Of a stretch of DNA of 64,000 nucleotides, positions 18,083 through 26,358 are shown one piece after another. A program made the translations under genes and the position numbers. Positions within the stretch are counted from its first letter, which is position 1. Every line of letters starts with the position of its first letter. Below the pieces are notes generated by a model. The model saw only the letters and a list, made by a program, of their open reading frames with translations, was not told the DNA's origin and made no database searches. The DNA lies in the NCBI RefSeq assembly GCF_001422405.1, contig NZ_LMMV01000027.1, positions 228,738 to 292,737 of the forward strand, given 5' to 3'. Source of the DNA: Pseudorhodoferax sp. Leaf267 (GTDB lineage Bacteria > Pseudomonadota > Gammaproteobacteria > Burkholderiales > Burkholderiaceae_C).

Positions 18083-18505
18083 ATGGCCATCTGGAAAAAA
18101 CCGATCTCCGTCGAAGAACTGTCCTCGATCCACGTGGGCACGGCCGTGGGCCACCTGGGCATCGAGTTTCTGCAGGTGGGCGATGACTTCATTCGCGCGC
18201 GCGTGCCCGTGGACACGCGCACGCGCCAGCCCTATGGCCTGCTGCATGGCGGCGTGAGCGTGGTGCTGGCCGAGACGCTGGGCTCGTGCGGCGCGGCCTA
18301 TGCCACGCCCGAGGGCTACCGCGCCGTGGGGCTGGACATCAACGCCAACCACCTGCGCGGCGCCACCAGCGGCTGGGTCACGGGCATCACGCGGCCCGTG
18401 CACATGGGCCGCAGCACGCATGTCTGGCAGATCGACCTGTTCAACGACGCAGGCGAGATGACCTGCGCCTCGCGCATCACGATGGCGATCCTGTCGCCAC
18501 GCTGA
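18083..18505 (+). CDS. Hotdog-fold acyl-CoA thioesterase (PaaI/YdiI-like)
   Basis: 140 residues. The hotdog helix QPYGLLHGGVSVVLAETLGS carries the HGG turn and the catalytic glutamate of the PaaI/YdiI/EntH group. The second half has DINANHLRGATSGWVTG. Such enzymes hydrolyse aryl- or acyl-CoA or ACP thioesters; the exact substrate is open. A GCCACT-TAT-AGTGGC palindrome lies at 18042-18056, 27 bases before the start, and overlaps a TATAGT hexamer that could be the -10 box. Confidence 0.85.
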   Translation: MAIWKKPISVEELSSIHVGTAVGHLGIEFLQVGDDFIRARVPVDTRTRQPYGLLHGGVSVVLAETLGSCGAAYATPEGYRAVGLDINANHLRGATSGWVTGITRPVHMGRSTHVWQIDLFNDAGEMTCASRITMAILSPR

Positions 18506-18520
18506 GGCGGCGCCTGGCCA

Positions 18521-19300
18521 TCAGCCGCGCGTGATGCGCACGCCGGCGTCGATCAGCAGCACCTCGCCCGTGGTCTTGGCAGCGCCCACGCCCAGCCACC
18601 AGGCGGCCTGGGCGATGTCTTCGGGCGTGATCACGTCGGCCAGCGCGGCGCGCTGCTTGTAGCTGTCCACGGCCTTCTCGTAGGCGACCTCGCCCAGCCC
18701 GTTGCGCAACCAAGGTGAGTCGACCAGGCCCGGCGCGATGGCGTTCACGCGGATCTTGGGCCCCAGCGCGCGCGCCAGGCCCACCGTCATCGCGTTGAGC
18801 GCGCCCTTGGACGCCATGTAGGCGATGGACGAGCCCGTTCCCATGAACGAGGCGATGGACGAGACGTTGACGACGGCCGCGACCGGGTGCTGCTCCAGCA
18901 GCGGCACGAAGGCGCGCGTCATCTGGTAGGCACCCACCACGTTGACCGCGTAGATGCGCTGGAAGTCCTCGGCCTGCAGGCCGTCCAGGTCCTTCAAGGG
19001 CACGAAGCGCGTGGTGCCGGCGTTGTTGACCAGCACATCGGCCCGGCCCCAGCGCGCCTGCACCTGGGCGGCCAGGCGCCGGCAGTCCGCATCGCTGGAC
19101 ACGTCGGCCTTCACCACCAGCACCTCGGCACCCAGGTCGCGGCACTGCTGTGCGACCTCTTCGGCCGGCGCCGGCTCACGCGAGTAGTTGATGGCGACGT
19201 CCCAGCCCTGTGCGGCGTACAGCCGGGCGGTGGCCGCGCCGATGCCGGACGACGAACCGGTGACGACGCAGACCTTGCGGGTGGCGCTCTGGGTGCTCAT
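18521..19300 (-). CDS. SDR-family oxidoreductase
   Basis: 259 residues with the classical short-chain dehydrogenase motifs: TGSSSGIG cofactor loop near residue 14, NNAG in the middle, the catalytic Ser of VSSIASFMG and Y-x3-K in AYMASKGALN, followed by RVNAIAPGLVDSPW. NAD(P)-dependent; substrate unknown. The ATG at 19300 overlaps the stop of the adenosyltransferase gene (ATGA) and is preceded by GGAG, so the pair forms an operon although the functional link is not clear. Confidence 0.85.
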   Translation of the reverse strand: MSTQSATRKVCVVTGSSSGIGAATARLYAAQGWDVAINYSREPAPAEEVAQQCRDLGAEVLVVKADVSSDADCRRLAAQVQARWGRADVLVNNAGTTRFVPLKDLDGLQAEDFQRIYAVNVVGAYQMTRAFVPLLEQHPVAAVVNVSSIASFMGTGSSIAYMASKGALNAMTVGLARALGPKIRVNAIAPGLVDSPWLRNGLGEVAYEKAVDSYKQRAALADVITPEDIAQAAWWLGVGAAKTTGEVLLIDAGVRITRG

Positions 19301-19881
19301 GGTGCTCCTTGCGGCGTGGAGGACGCGGCGAGCGCCATGCGCTCGCTCTTCCAGTACACGTCGTCGCCGCCGTCCATGCGGTTGGCCACGCGGGCCAGCA
19401 CGAACAGCAGGTCGGACAGGCGGTTCAGGTAATGCCGCGGCGCCTCGCGCACGGCCTCGGCACGGCCCAGCGCGACCACGGCGCGCTCGGCCCGGCGCGC
19501 CACCGTGCGGCAGACATGGGCCTGGGCCGCCGCGCGGGTGCCGGCCGGCAGGATGAACTCGGCCAGGCGCGGCAGCGTGGCGTTGTGGTCGGCCAGGGCC
19601 TGGTCCAGCTGCAGCAGCGCCTCGGGCTTGAGCAGCTCGTAGCCCGGGATGGACAGCTCGCCGCCCAGGTTGAACAGCTGGTGCTGCACGTCCACGAGCA
19701 GCTGGCGCACGGCATCGGGCAGCGGCTCGCACAGCAGCAGGCCCAGGTGCGAGTTGAGTTCGTCCACGTCGCCGATGGCTGCGATGCGCAGGCTGTCCTT
19801 GCCCACGCGCGTGTTGTCGCCCAGGCCGGTCGTGCCATCGTCGCCGGTGCGCGTGGCGATCTGTGTGAGTCGGTTGCCCAT
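19297..19881 (-). CDS. Cob(I)alamin adenosyltransferase, PduO type
   Basis: 194 residues. The N-terminal phosphate-binding motif TRTGDDGTTGLGD (about 10-22) and the C-terminal RHYLNRLSDLLFVLARVANR identify the PduO/MMAB type. It transfers the adenosyl group of ATP to cob(I)alamin to make coenzyme B12, needed by mutases and eliminases. No cobalamin synthesis or B12-enzyme gene is in the window. Start at the ATG before GNRLTQIATRTG, the normal family N-terminus. No cobalamin riboswitch is visible in the upstream 80 bp. Confidence 0.93.
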   Translation of the reverse strand: MGNRLTQIATRTGDDGTTGLGDNTRVGKDSLRIAAIGDVDELNSHLGLLLCEPLPDAVRQLLVDVQHQLFNLGGELSIPGYELLKPEALLQLDQALADHNATLPRLAEFILPAGTRAAAQAHVCRTVARRAERAVVALGRAEAVREAPRHYLNRLSDLLFVLARVANRMDGGDDVYWKSERMALAASSTPQGAP

Positions 19882-20047
19882 GGCGGTTCCTATCCGATAA
19901 ATCGGTCGATTCTGCTTTACCCAGCGTGACCAACTGTCACGCCGTGCGCGCAAACCTGTGAGTGCCGCAACAGGAAGCAAGTGTGCTGGCCCCACGGCAC
20001 CGCTTGCGTTGCAATGGCGCTCCATCCACTGTCAGGAGCCTTCCGGC

Positions 20048-20398
20048 ATGCGCAAGAACCGCCACACACTCGCCCGCTTCGAGGAGCACAGCCTGGCCCT
20101 GTTCACCGCCCTGGTGATGGGCAGCAGCGGCGTGGCGGCACAGACGCAGACCGCTGCCGAGGGCAGCATGGTCCATGCGCAGGCCACGGTGCCCGTCAGC
20201 CGGCCCGTCACGCCGGTCGTGCAGCGCAACGCCAGCGCCGAGCAGGCCTTCGGCCGCGCCGACAGCAACGGCGACGGCCAGCTCAGCCGCGACGAGGCGC
20301 AGCGCCTGCCGGCCATCTGGGAGCGCTTCGACGACATCGACGCCAACAAGGACCGCATGCTCTCGCGCGACGAGTTCCACCGCGGCATCGCCAACTAG
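20048..20398 (+). CDS. EF-hand domain protein
   Basis: 116 residues with a short hydrophobic N-terminus (LALFTALVMGSSGVAAQ) that resembles a signal peptide ending at A-x-A, then two calcium-binding loops: DSNGDGQLSRDE and DIDANKDRMLSRDE, each with acidic or polar residues at positions 1, 3, 5 and a glutamate at 12. Probably an exported calcium-binding protein. AGGAG sits about 10 bases before the ATG at 20048. Its stop overlaps by two bases the stop of the convergent RidA gene. Confidence 0.75.
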   Translation: MRKNRHTLARFEEHSLALFTALVMGSSGVAAQTQTAAEGSMVHAQATVPVSRPVTPVVQRNASAEQAFGRADSNGDGQLSRDEAQRLPAIWERFDDIDANKDRMLSRDEFHRGIAN

Positions 20399-20790
20399 GC
20401 GCTGCGGCTGTCCGCCAGCGCCACGCATTCGATCTCGATCAGCATGCGCGGGTCGGGCAGCGCTGCCACCACGCAGGTGGTGCGGGCCGGGTACGGCGCG
20501 GGGCCGAAGGCCTCGGCGTAGCGGCGGTTCATCTCGGCCACGTCCTGCGGGCGCGTGAGCAGCACGTTGACCTTGACCAGCGCACGCAGGCTGGAGCCGG
20601 CGCGCGCCAGCGTCGCGCGCAGCGCGGTGACGGTCAGTTCGAACTGCGCGCCGAAGTCCTCGTCCAGCTGTCCGTCCGCGCGGTAGCCCGGCGTGCCCGA
20701 GACGAAGATCAGCTCGCCCACGCGCGCGGCGGAGGACAGCGGCGGTGTCTTGAGGCGGCCTTCGGGTGCGAAGTAGTCGATGGTCGGCAT
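20395..20790 (-). CDS. RidA (YjgF/YER057c) family protein
   Basis: 131 residues. The pattern ELIFVSGTPGYRADGQLDEDFGAQFELTV plus the C-terminal PDPRMLIEIECVALAD, with the conserved Arg and Glu of the active site between subunits, marks the RidA family. RidA hydrolyses reactive enamine/imine intermediates; several subfamilies have other roles. The upstream GGAGCACC fits a ribosome binding site for the ATG at 20790. The gene ends tail-to-tail with the EF-hand gene. Confidence 0.85.
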   Translation of the reverse strand: MPTIDYFAPEGRLKTPPLSSAARVGELIFVSGTPGYRADGQLDEDFGAQFELTVTALRATLARAGSSLRALVKVNVLLTRPQDVAEMNRRYAEAFGPAPYPARTTCVVAALPDPRMLIEIECVALADSRSA

Positions 20791-20834
20791 GGGGTGCTCC
20801 TGCAAGGTGTTGAACGCCGCGGCATGTTCGCACG

Positions 20835-21150
20835 CGGCCACGCGACGCCGCGCCCGCAGACATCGCCCGGCTCGCCCAGGGCCACGGGCTGCCCGTCCAG
20901 CCCGGCAGCGCCGCCGTGCAGGCCGAGATGGCGAAGCCGCAGCCGGCCTGCAGCGCGTTGGTGCCGGTCACGTGGCGGATGGGCGCGTCTTCCAAAGGTT
21001 GGCGCTGAGCAGGGCCACGGCCCAGGCCGCGTGCGTGCAGCACGGGCTGGGCGCGGCCGATGAAGTCGGCCGCCTCGGCGCAGGAGACGCGGCGCGTGCC
21101 AGCCTGGAACGCGATGCGCTCGGGGAAGCCGGCCAGGGCGTGTGCAAAAG
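20835..21150 (-). pseudogene. Relict of an AMP-dependent acyl-CoA ligase
   Basis: Reading leftward, one frame gives LAGFPERIAFQAGTRRVS, AEAADFIGRAQ and HARGLG, the usual N-terminus of an acyl-CoA synthetase. The sequence then continues in another frame as AVALLSANLWKT before a stop, so there is a frameshift near 21020. Further on, LDGQPVALGEPGDVC resembles the mid-to-late GEPGE-x-C region of the same family in yet another frame. About 400 internal codons would be missing. This is a decayed, internally deleted gene. Assignment is by eye and would need a translated search. Confidence 0.45.
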
Positions 21151-21188
21151 GCGCAGCGTCTCGCCAGCGCCGCCCGCCCTCACCCCTG

Positions 21189-21209
21189 CCCTCTCCCAGA
21201 GGGAGAGGG
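21189..21209. repeat. Hairpin repeat 1
   Basis: Perfect 9-bp inverted repeat CCCTCTCCC-AGA-GGGAGAGGG. It lies 40 bp from a second, longer hairpin of similar composition. The sequence type (CCCTCTCCC/GGGAGAGGG) looks like a dispersed palindromic element common in proteobacterial genomes; that identity is inference. Confidence 0.75.
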
Positions 21210-21234
21210 AGAAAGAGCGCGGCGCCACGGGACG

Positions 21235-22251
21235 TCATGGCGGCGACGTCTTGCTCCCTCTCCCCGCGCGCGCGGGAGAGGGAGCAAGAGCAGCTGGCAT
21301 CCAGGCCATGGCCTCGCGGGCGGCATCGAGGTATTGCGCGCTCGTCTGCTCGACCAGCGCCGCCACGCTGCCGCGCGAGGTGACGCCCGACACGCTGTGC
21401 CCCGCGCTCCAGATGTCGCGCCAGCGGCGGATGCTGCCGTCGCCGCCGCTGCCGTACAGCGCGTCGGCACGCTCGGCCGTCATGTCGGTCGGCAGGGCCT
21501 TCGGGTCCAGCCCGGCCGCGCGGATCGAGGGGATCAGCGTGTTGGTCTCCAGCCCGGTGAACGCGCGCGACAGCAGCACGTCGTCGAGCCGGCTGTCCAC
21601 CAGCATCTGCTTGTAGCCTTGGGCCGCCATGCTCTCGTCGGTGGCGATGAACTTGGTGCCCATATAGCCCAGGTCGCAGCCGGCCACGCGCGCGGCCAGC
21701 AGCGCCGCGCCGTCGGACACACCGCCGGCCAGCACCAGCGGGCCGTCGTAGAACTGGCGCACGGCGCGCACGAAGGCCAGGCCGTTGGCCCAACCCGTCT
21801 GCCCGCCCGCGCCGGCCGTCAGCAGCACCAGGCCGTCGACACCGGCCGCGATCGCCTTCTCGGCATGGCGCACCGAGGCCACGTCGGCCAGCACGCGGCA
21901 GCCGATGTCGTGCAGCGGCGCGACCACCGGGTCGGGCGCGCCCACGCTGGTGATGACCAGCTCGACCTTATGGCGCAGCAGGCAGGCCAGCTCTTCGCGC
22001 AGGTTCTCGCGCCGCATGATGAGGTTGGGGCAATACGGCGCGTGCTGCGGCCCGAGTGCCGCGCCGATGCGCGTGAGCCACTGGTCGAACGCGTCGACGC
22101 TGCGGCAGTTGGCCGTCGGGAACGCGCCGATCACGCCGGCCCGGCAGGCCGCGATGACCAGCTCGGGGCCGGACACGCGGAACATGGGCGCGGCGATCAG
22201 CGGCAGGCGCAGCCGCTCGGCGAACAAGGCGCGCAGAGCGTGCGAGGTCAC
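21235..22251 (-). CDS. Nitronate monooxygenase family protein
   Basis: 338 residues. The TIM-barrel start LPLIAAPMFRVSGPELVIAACRAG, the phosphate-binding VLLTAGAGGQTGWA and VLAGGVSDGAALLAARVAGCDLGYMGTKF are typical of FMN-dependent nitronate monooxygenase (2-nitropropane dioxygenase) proteins. The family oxidises alkyl nitronates such as propionate 3-nitronate. The body ends about AMAWMPA; the last 17 residues (ALAPSPARAGRGSKTSPP) are encoded by the hairpin repeat, so the native C-terminus was replaced or extended. It lies 6 bp downstream of the acyl-CoA dehydrogenase gene in the same operon. Confidence 0.88.
   Translation of the reverse strand: MTSHALRALFAERLRLPLIAAPMFRVSGPELVIAACRAGVIGAFPTANCRSVDAFDQWLTRIGAALGPQHAPYCPNLIMRRENLREELACLLRHKVELVITSVGAPDPVVAPLHDIGCRVLADVASVRHAEKAIAAGVDGLVLLTAGAGGQTGWANGLAFVRAVRQFYDGPLVLAGGVSDGAALLAARVAGCDLGYMGTKFIATDESMAAQGYKQMLVDSRLDDVLLSRAFTGLETNTLIPSIRAAGLDPKALPTDMTAERADALYGSGGDGSIRRWRDIWSAGHSVSGVTSRGSVAALVEQTSAQYLDAAREAMAWMPAALAPSPARAGRGSKTSPP
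21250..21288. repeat. Hairpin repeat 2 with 15-bp perfect stem
   Basis: CTTGCTCCCTCTCCC (21250-21264) and its exact complement GGGAGAGGGAGCAAG (21274-21288) surround a nine-base alternating CG loop. The element overlaps the 3' end of the nitronate monooxygenase gene. It could work as a transcript 3' stabiliser, but it has no T tract and is not a standard terminator. Confidence 0.8.
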
Positions 22252-22257
22252 GGCGGC

Positions 22258-23421
22258 TTACGAAGCGGCGCGAATCATGTTGCGGGCAATGACGAGCTGC
22301 TGGATCTGGCTCGTGCCCTCGTACAGACGGAACAGCCGCACGTCGCGGTAGAAGCGCTCGATGCCGTGGTCGGCCACGTAGCCTGAGCCGCCGAAGATCT
22401 GCACCGCGCGGTCGGCCACGCGGCCGCACATCTCGGAGGCGAACAGCTTGCAGCACGAGGCCTCGGTCGACACGTTCTCGCCATCGTCGCGGCGGCGCGC
22501 GGCGTCGATGACCATGCAGCGCGCGGCGTAGACCTCCATCTTGCTGTCGGCCAGCATGGCCTGCACGAGCTGGAACTCGGCGATGGGCTGGCCGAACTGG
22601 CGGCGCTCCATGGCGTATTGCAATGCGTCCTCCAGCATGCGCTCGGCCGCGCCCACGCAGATGGCGGCGATGTGGATACGGCCCTTCTCCAGCACCTTCA
22701 TCGCGGTCTTGAAGCCCTGGCCCTCCTTGCCGCCGATGATGTTCTCGGCCGGCACGCGCACGTTGTCGAAGGTCACGTCGGCCGTGTGCGCGCCGCGCTG
22801 GCCCATCTTCTTGTCGGGCTTGCCGACCGTGATGCCGGGCGTGTTCGCTTCCACGATGAAGGCCGACACGCCGCCCGCGCCCTTGTTGTTCGGGTCGGTG
22901 CGCGCCATCAAGGTGAACATGCCGGCCGTGGGCGCGTTGGTGATGAAGCGCTTGCTGCCGTTGACGATGTAGTGGTCGCCCTTCTCGTCGGTTGCGCGCC
23001 GCGCCGTGGTGCGCAGCGAGGCCGCGTCCGAGCCGGCCTCGGGCTCGGTGAGTGCGAACGATGCAGTGAGTTCACCGCTGGCCAGCTTGGGCAGGTAGTG
23101 GTCCTTCTGCGCCTGCGTGCCGTCGATCAGGATGCCCTGCGAGCCGATGCCCACCGTGGTGCCGAACAGCGAGCGGAAGGCCGGCGAGGTGCGGCCCATC
23201 TCGAACATCACGAGCGACTCTTCCTCCATCGTGACGCCCAGGCCGCCGTACTCCTCGGGCACGGTCAGGCCGAACAGGCCCATGGCCTTCATGTCGGCCA
23301 CGATGTCGTCAGGGATCTGATCGGTCTCGGCCACCTCGTTCTCGGCGGGCACGAGGCGCTCCTTGACGAAGGTGCGCACGCTGTCGAGGAAGGCCTGGGT
23401 GATGTCGGGGTCGCGGATCAT
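22258..23421 (-). CDS. Acyl-CoA dehydrogenase
   Basis: 387 residues with all parts of the family: ALTEPEAGSDAAS flavin/substrate loop, the GQRGAHTADVTFDNVRVP region, and FGGSGYVADHGIERFYRD followed by LYEGTSQIQQLVIARN, which contains the catalytic glutamate of the Y-E-G-T motif. It is FAD dependent, passes electrons to ETF and oxidises an acyl-CoA at the alpha-beta bond. The start at 23421 gives MIRDPDITQAF; a start five codons upstream is possible. Operon with the downstream monooxygenase and probably the upstream Bug protein (49 bp gap). Confidence 0.92.
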   Translation of the reverse strand: MIRDPDITQAFLDSVRTFVKERLVPAENEVAETDQIPDDIVADMKAMGLFGLTVPEEYGGLGVTMEEESLVMFEMGRTSPAFRSLFGTTVGIGSQGILIDGTQAQKDHYLPKLASGELTASFALTEPEAGSDAASLRTTARRATDEKGDHYIVNGSKRFITNAPTAGMFTLMARTDPNNKGAGGVSAFIVEANTPGITVGKPDKKMGQRGAHTADVTFDNVRVPAENIIGGKEGQGFKTAMKVLEKGRIHIAAICVGAAERMLEDALQYAMERRQFGQPIAEFQLVQAMLADSKMEVYAARCMVIDAARRRDDGENVSTEASCCKLFASEMCGRVADRAVQIFGGSGYVADHGIERFYRDVRLFRLYEGTSQIQQLVIARNMIRAAS

Positions 23422-23470
23422 GGTGTGTGGTGGCAAGGGTGAAGAAAAGAGGCGAACAGGCGCGCGCCCG

Positions 23471-24448
23471 TCATTCGAACTTGATGTCCTTGGTCACGCC
23501 GCGCCACATCTCCAGGTCCTTGCGCTGCTGGTCGGCCAGCACGGCGGGCGCGCCGGTCCACATGTCGTAGCCGTGCTCGGCCCATTGCTTGCGCAGGCCG
23601 TCGTCGGCCAGCGTGCGGTTCACGGCGGCGTTGATCTCGGCGACCAGCTCGGGCTTCATCTTCGCGGGGCCGTAGACGCCGTACCAGCCGATCACCTCGT
23701 AGCCCGGCAGGCCGGCCTCGCGCATGGTGGGCACGTCGGGCAGCGAAGCGTTGCGCTCGCGCGAGGTGACGACGAGCGGGCGCACCCGGCCGGACTTCAC
23801 ATAGTTGCTGGCGGTGCTCACGATGTCGAACATCATCGTGAGCTGCCCGCCGATCACGTCCGTCATGGCCGGTGCGTTGCCTTTGTAGGGCACGTGCGTC
23901 ATCACGAGGCCGCTCTGCTTGGCAAAGAGCTCGCCGCTCAGATGGTTGGACGCGCCCATGCCGGCCGAGCCGTAGGACACCTTGCCCGGGTTGGCCTTGG
24001 CGTAGCCGATCAAATCCTGCAGGTTCTTGATCGGCAGGTCCTTGTTGATGACGAGCGCGTTGGCGTAGGTGAGCACGGGCGACAGCGCCGTCAGGTCCTT
24101 GGCCGGGTCGAACGGCATGGCCTTGAGCACATGCGGGCTGATGGTCAGCGTGGGGCTGGCGCCGAAGTACAGCGTGGCGCCGTCCGGCGCGGCGCGTGCC
24201 ACGGCCTCGCCGCCCAGCGCACCGGCGGCGCCGGCCCTGTTCTCCACGATCACGCTGCGGCCCAGCTCGCGGCCGAACACCTGGGCGAACTGGCGGCCGG
24301 CCGTGTCCACCGGGCCGCCGGCCGCGTAGCCGACGACGAGGCGCACGGGCTGCTGCTGCGCGAAGGCGCTGCCGGTGGCCAGGGCACTGGCGCACAACAG
24401 GCCCGCGAGCACGCGACGTCGGGCGAGAGGATGGGCCAAGGGGTTCAT
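23471..24448 (-). CDS. Tripartite tricarboxylate transporter substrate-binding protein (Bug/TctC)
   Basis: 325 residues. A signal peptide (VLAGLLCASALATGSAFAQ) is followed by the Bug family start VRLVVGYAAGGPVDTAGRQFA and the conserved IVENRAGAAGALGGEAVARAAPDG. Periplasmic binding protein for small carboxylates. No TctA/TctB membrane genes are adjacent, as is usual for the expanded Bug families of Burkholderiales. First gene of the operon leading to the acyl-CoA dehydrogenase; divergent from the LysR gene across a 163-bp gap that holds the shared operator-like motif at 24542. Confidence 0.9.
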   Translation of the reverse strand: MNPLAHPLARRRVLAGLLCASALATGSAFAQQQPVRLVVGYAAGGPVDTAGRQFAQVFGRELGRSVIVENRAGAAGALGGEAVARAAPDGATLYFGASPTLTISPHVLKAMPFDPAKDLTALSPVLTYANALVINKDLPIKNLQDLIGYAKANPGKVSYGSAGMGASNHLSGELFAKQSGLVMTHVPYKGNAPAMTDVIGGQLTMMFDIVSTASNYVKSGRVRPLVVTSRERNASLPDVPTMREAGLPGYEVIGWYGVYGPAKMKPELVAEINAAVNRTLADDGLRKQWAEHGYDMWTGAPAVLADQQRKDLEMWRGVTKDIKFE

Positions 24449-24541
24449 GCTGGGTTGTCTCCGGGTCGTTGTTGGAAGTACGCACCCACCGTGATGCGAG
24501 CGGCGAGGATGGCACCGGCCAGCATGGCCCGCCATCAGTCT

Positions 24542-24560
24542 TTGGCAAAGGGGGTGTTCA
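24542..24560 (+). promoter_or_regulatory. Motif shared with the DUF35/GlcD intergenic region
   Basis: TTGGCAAAGGGGGTGTTCA in the divergent LysR/Bug spacer matches 16 of 19 bases of TTGGTGAACGGGGTGTTCA at 35199-35217, in another divergent spacer between acyl-CoA genes. It may be a common operator. Spacer elsewhere shows no clear promoter. Confidence 0.4.
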
Positions 24561-24611
24561 TCGAGGGGCGATGGGGGAGAACCCGATGCGTTACGCTCGC
24601 CGCCCGACGCC

Positions 24612-25517
24612 ATGCACTTCGACCTGTTCGACCTCCGACTGTTCGTGTTCGTCGCCGAGGAATCCAACCTGCGGCGCGGGGCTGAGCGCGCCTGCATCTC
24701 GCTGGCTGCGGCCAGCACGCGCATCAAGCAGCTGGAGGACAACATCGGCACGCGGCTGTTCTACCGCAAGCCCCAGGGCGTGGAACTGAACCCGGCCGGC
24801 GAGGCATTGCTGCACCACGCGCGCAAGGTGCTGCAGCAGGTGGACCACCTGAAGATCGACCTGCGCGACTACGCCCAGGGCGCCAAGGGCCATGTTCGCG
24901 TGCTGGCCAACACCACCTCGATCACGAGCGCCCTGCCCTCGGCGCTGGCCAGCTTCCTGGCCTTGCAGCCCGACGTGAGCATCGACCTGCGCGAGCGCCT
25001 GAGCGCCGAGATCGTGGTGGCGATCAACGAGGCCCATGCCGACATCGGCCTGGTGGCCGGCGACGTGGACACGCAGGGCCTGGAGGTGCGCGACTTCGTG
25101 GCCGACGCGCTGGTGGTGGTGTTGCCGGCGCGGCATGCGCTGGCCAGGTCGGCGCAGCTGTCCTTCGTGCAGACGCTGGACGAGCCCCACATCTCGCTGG
25201 CCGAGGGCAGCGCGCTGGCCAGCTTCCTGCCGCCGCTGGCGCGCGCCATCGGCCGGCCGCTGGAGTTCCGCATCCAGGTGTCCAGCTTCGAGTCGATCTG
25301 CCTGCTGGTGGAGGCCGGCGTGGGCGTGGGCATCATCCCGCGCTCATCGGCCGTGCGCCATGCGCGCACGATGCAGCTGGCGCTGGTGCCGCTCACCGAC
25401 CCCTGGGCGCAGCGCGAGACCAAGATCGTGAACCGCGCCGGGCAGCCGCTGCCCAGGCTGGCGGCGGAGCTGGTGCGGCACCTGGCGAACTTTGGGTTGG
25501 CGGATCGGTTGTTGTAG
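24612..25517 (+). CDS. LysR-family transcriptional regulator
   Basis: 301 residues. N-terminal winged HTH: LFVFVAEESNLRRGAERACISLAAASTRIKQLEDNIGTRLF, with the ligand-binding domain from about 90 (two alpha/beta lobes). Such regulators usually control the divergent operon, here the Bug/acyl-CoA dehydrogenase/nitronate monooxygenase genes, using a small-molecule coinducer that is unknown. ATG at 24612 gives the standard family N-terminus. Confidence 0.9.
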   Translation: MHFDLFDLRLFVFVAEESNLRRGAERACISLAAASTRIKQLEDNIGTRLFYRKPQGVELNPAGEALLHHARKVLQQVDHLKIDLRDYAQGAKGHVRVLANTTSITSALPSALASFLALQPDVSIDLRERLSAEIVVAINEAHADIGLVAGDVDTQGLEVRDFVADALVVVLPARHALARSAQLSFVQTLDEPHISLAEGSALASFLPPLARAIGRPLEFRIQVSSFESICLLVEAGVGVGIIPRSSAVRHARTMQLALVPLTDPWAQRETKIVNRAGQPLPRLAAELVRHLANFGLADRLL

Positions 25518-25526
25518 GGCGCCCGG

Positions 25527-25982
25527 CTATAGCTGCGATTTGAGCCGACGCAGTACATCGCGGTCGATGCGGTCCTTGTCACGGTAGTCCGTCTTGGTCT
25601 TGAGCAGGCCTTCGATGTCCAGCGTGCGGATGTCCACGCCGTCCACCGTCACGGTGCGCACGTGCGGCTGCAGGCTGTCGTAAGTCTGGCCATTGGCCGC
25701 GAACAGCAGGTCGATCAACAGCGCATCGGCCACGCGTATGTTCTCAGGCTCGTCTGCCGGCACATCGAACCATTGCGGGTCCAGCTCCTGGCTGGACGGC
25801 AGAAACGACAGAGCCCTGATCACGCGGCGGCCGTTGTCAATGGACGAAGGCAGAAGGATGTCGATGTCCTCGGTGGCACGCACGAAGCCATTCAGGCGCA
25901 CGGCATGCCCGCCGACCAGGATGTACTGCACACCTTCGGCCTGGAAACGCCGTAGCAGGTCAAGCAGGTTGTCCGCGTCCAT
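25527..25982 (-). CDS. Nucleotidyltransferase-fold protein, AbiEii/MenA-like
   Basis: 151 residues. VQYILVGGHAVRLNGFVRATEDIDILLP is the nucleotidyltransferase signature (GG motif and two acidic residues in EDID) used by AbiEii-type toxins and by MNT-like proteins. The C-terminal RTLDIEGLLKTKTDYRDKDRIDRDVL is typical of the minimal group. It may be a toxin that modifies a nucleotide or tRNA end; the upstream small gene could be its partner. The ATG at 25982 is chosen over a TTG at 25994 that overlaps the stop of that gene. Confidence 0.7.
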   Translation of the reverse strand: MDADNLLDLLRRFQAEGVQYILVGGHAVRLNGFVRATEDIDILLPSSIDNGRRVIRALSFLPSSQELDPQWFDVPADEPENIRVADALLIDLLFAANGQTYDSLQPHVRTVTVDGVDIRTLDIEGLLKTKTDYRDKDRIDRDVLRRLKSQL

Positions 25983-25994
25983 GGCCTCTGCCAA

Positions 25995-26213
25995 TCAACG
26001 CGGCCCGTTGAGTCGGCGCGCGATCTCCAACTGACGCGCATCGTCGGCCTGGTTCATGGTGCGGTGAGTGGCCCGGGTAATGCCTCGCGGACGTGCGGCG
26101 TGCAAGCCGGCCAGCATCGCATCAAGCGCACGGCCGCGGCGCAAGGCCTCGGCAGGATCGAGGATCAGCTCGGAGCGGTCTTGGCGGCCGACGGTGCGGG
26201 TCATATGGGCCAT
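25995..26213 (-). CDS. Small protein upstream of the nucleotidyltransferase
   Basis: 72 residues, basic and hydrophilic (RQDRSELILDPAEALRRGRALDAMLAGLHAARPRG). Its TGA stop is followed after one codon-length by the next gene, so the two are probably co-transcribed. I do not recognise the family. By position it could be an antitoxin or cognate partner of the nucleotidyltransferase. Confidence 0.5.
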   Translation of the reverse strand: MAHMTRTVGRQDRSELILDPAEALRRGRALDAMLAGLHAARPRGITRATHRTMNQADDARQLEIARRLNGPR

Positions 26214-26358
26214 CGTAGCAGTTGCACTTCACATCCCGCGAACGCTTCAGCCAATGCCCGTGATCGCTTCGGCCATGGCGCACCGCCCGCGTCAACGCCA
26301 TAGTGCGCCAGACCCGCGCGCACGGCGCGGACATAAGCACAACACGGAGACGACCACC

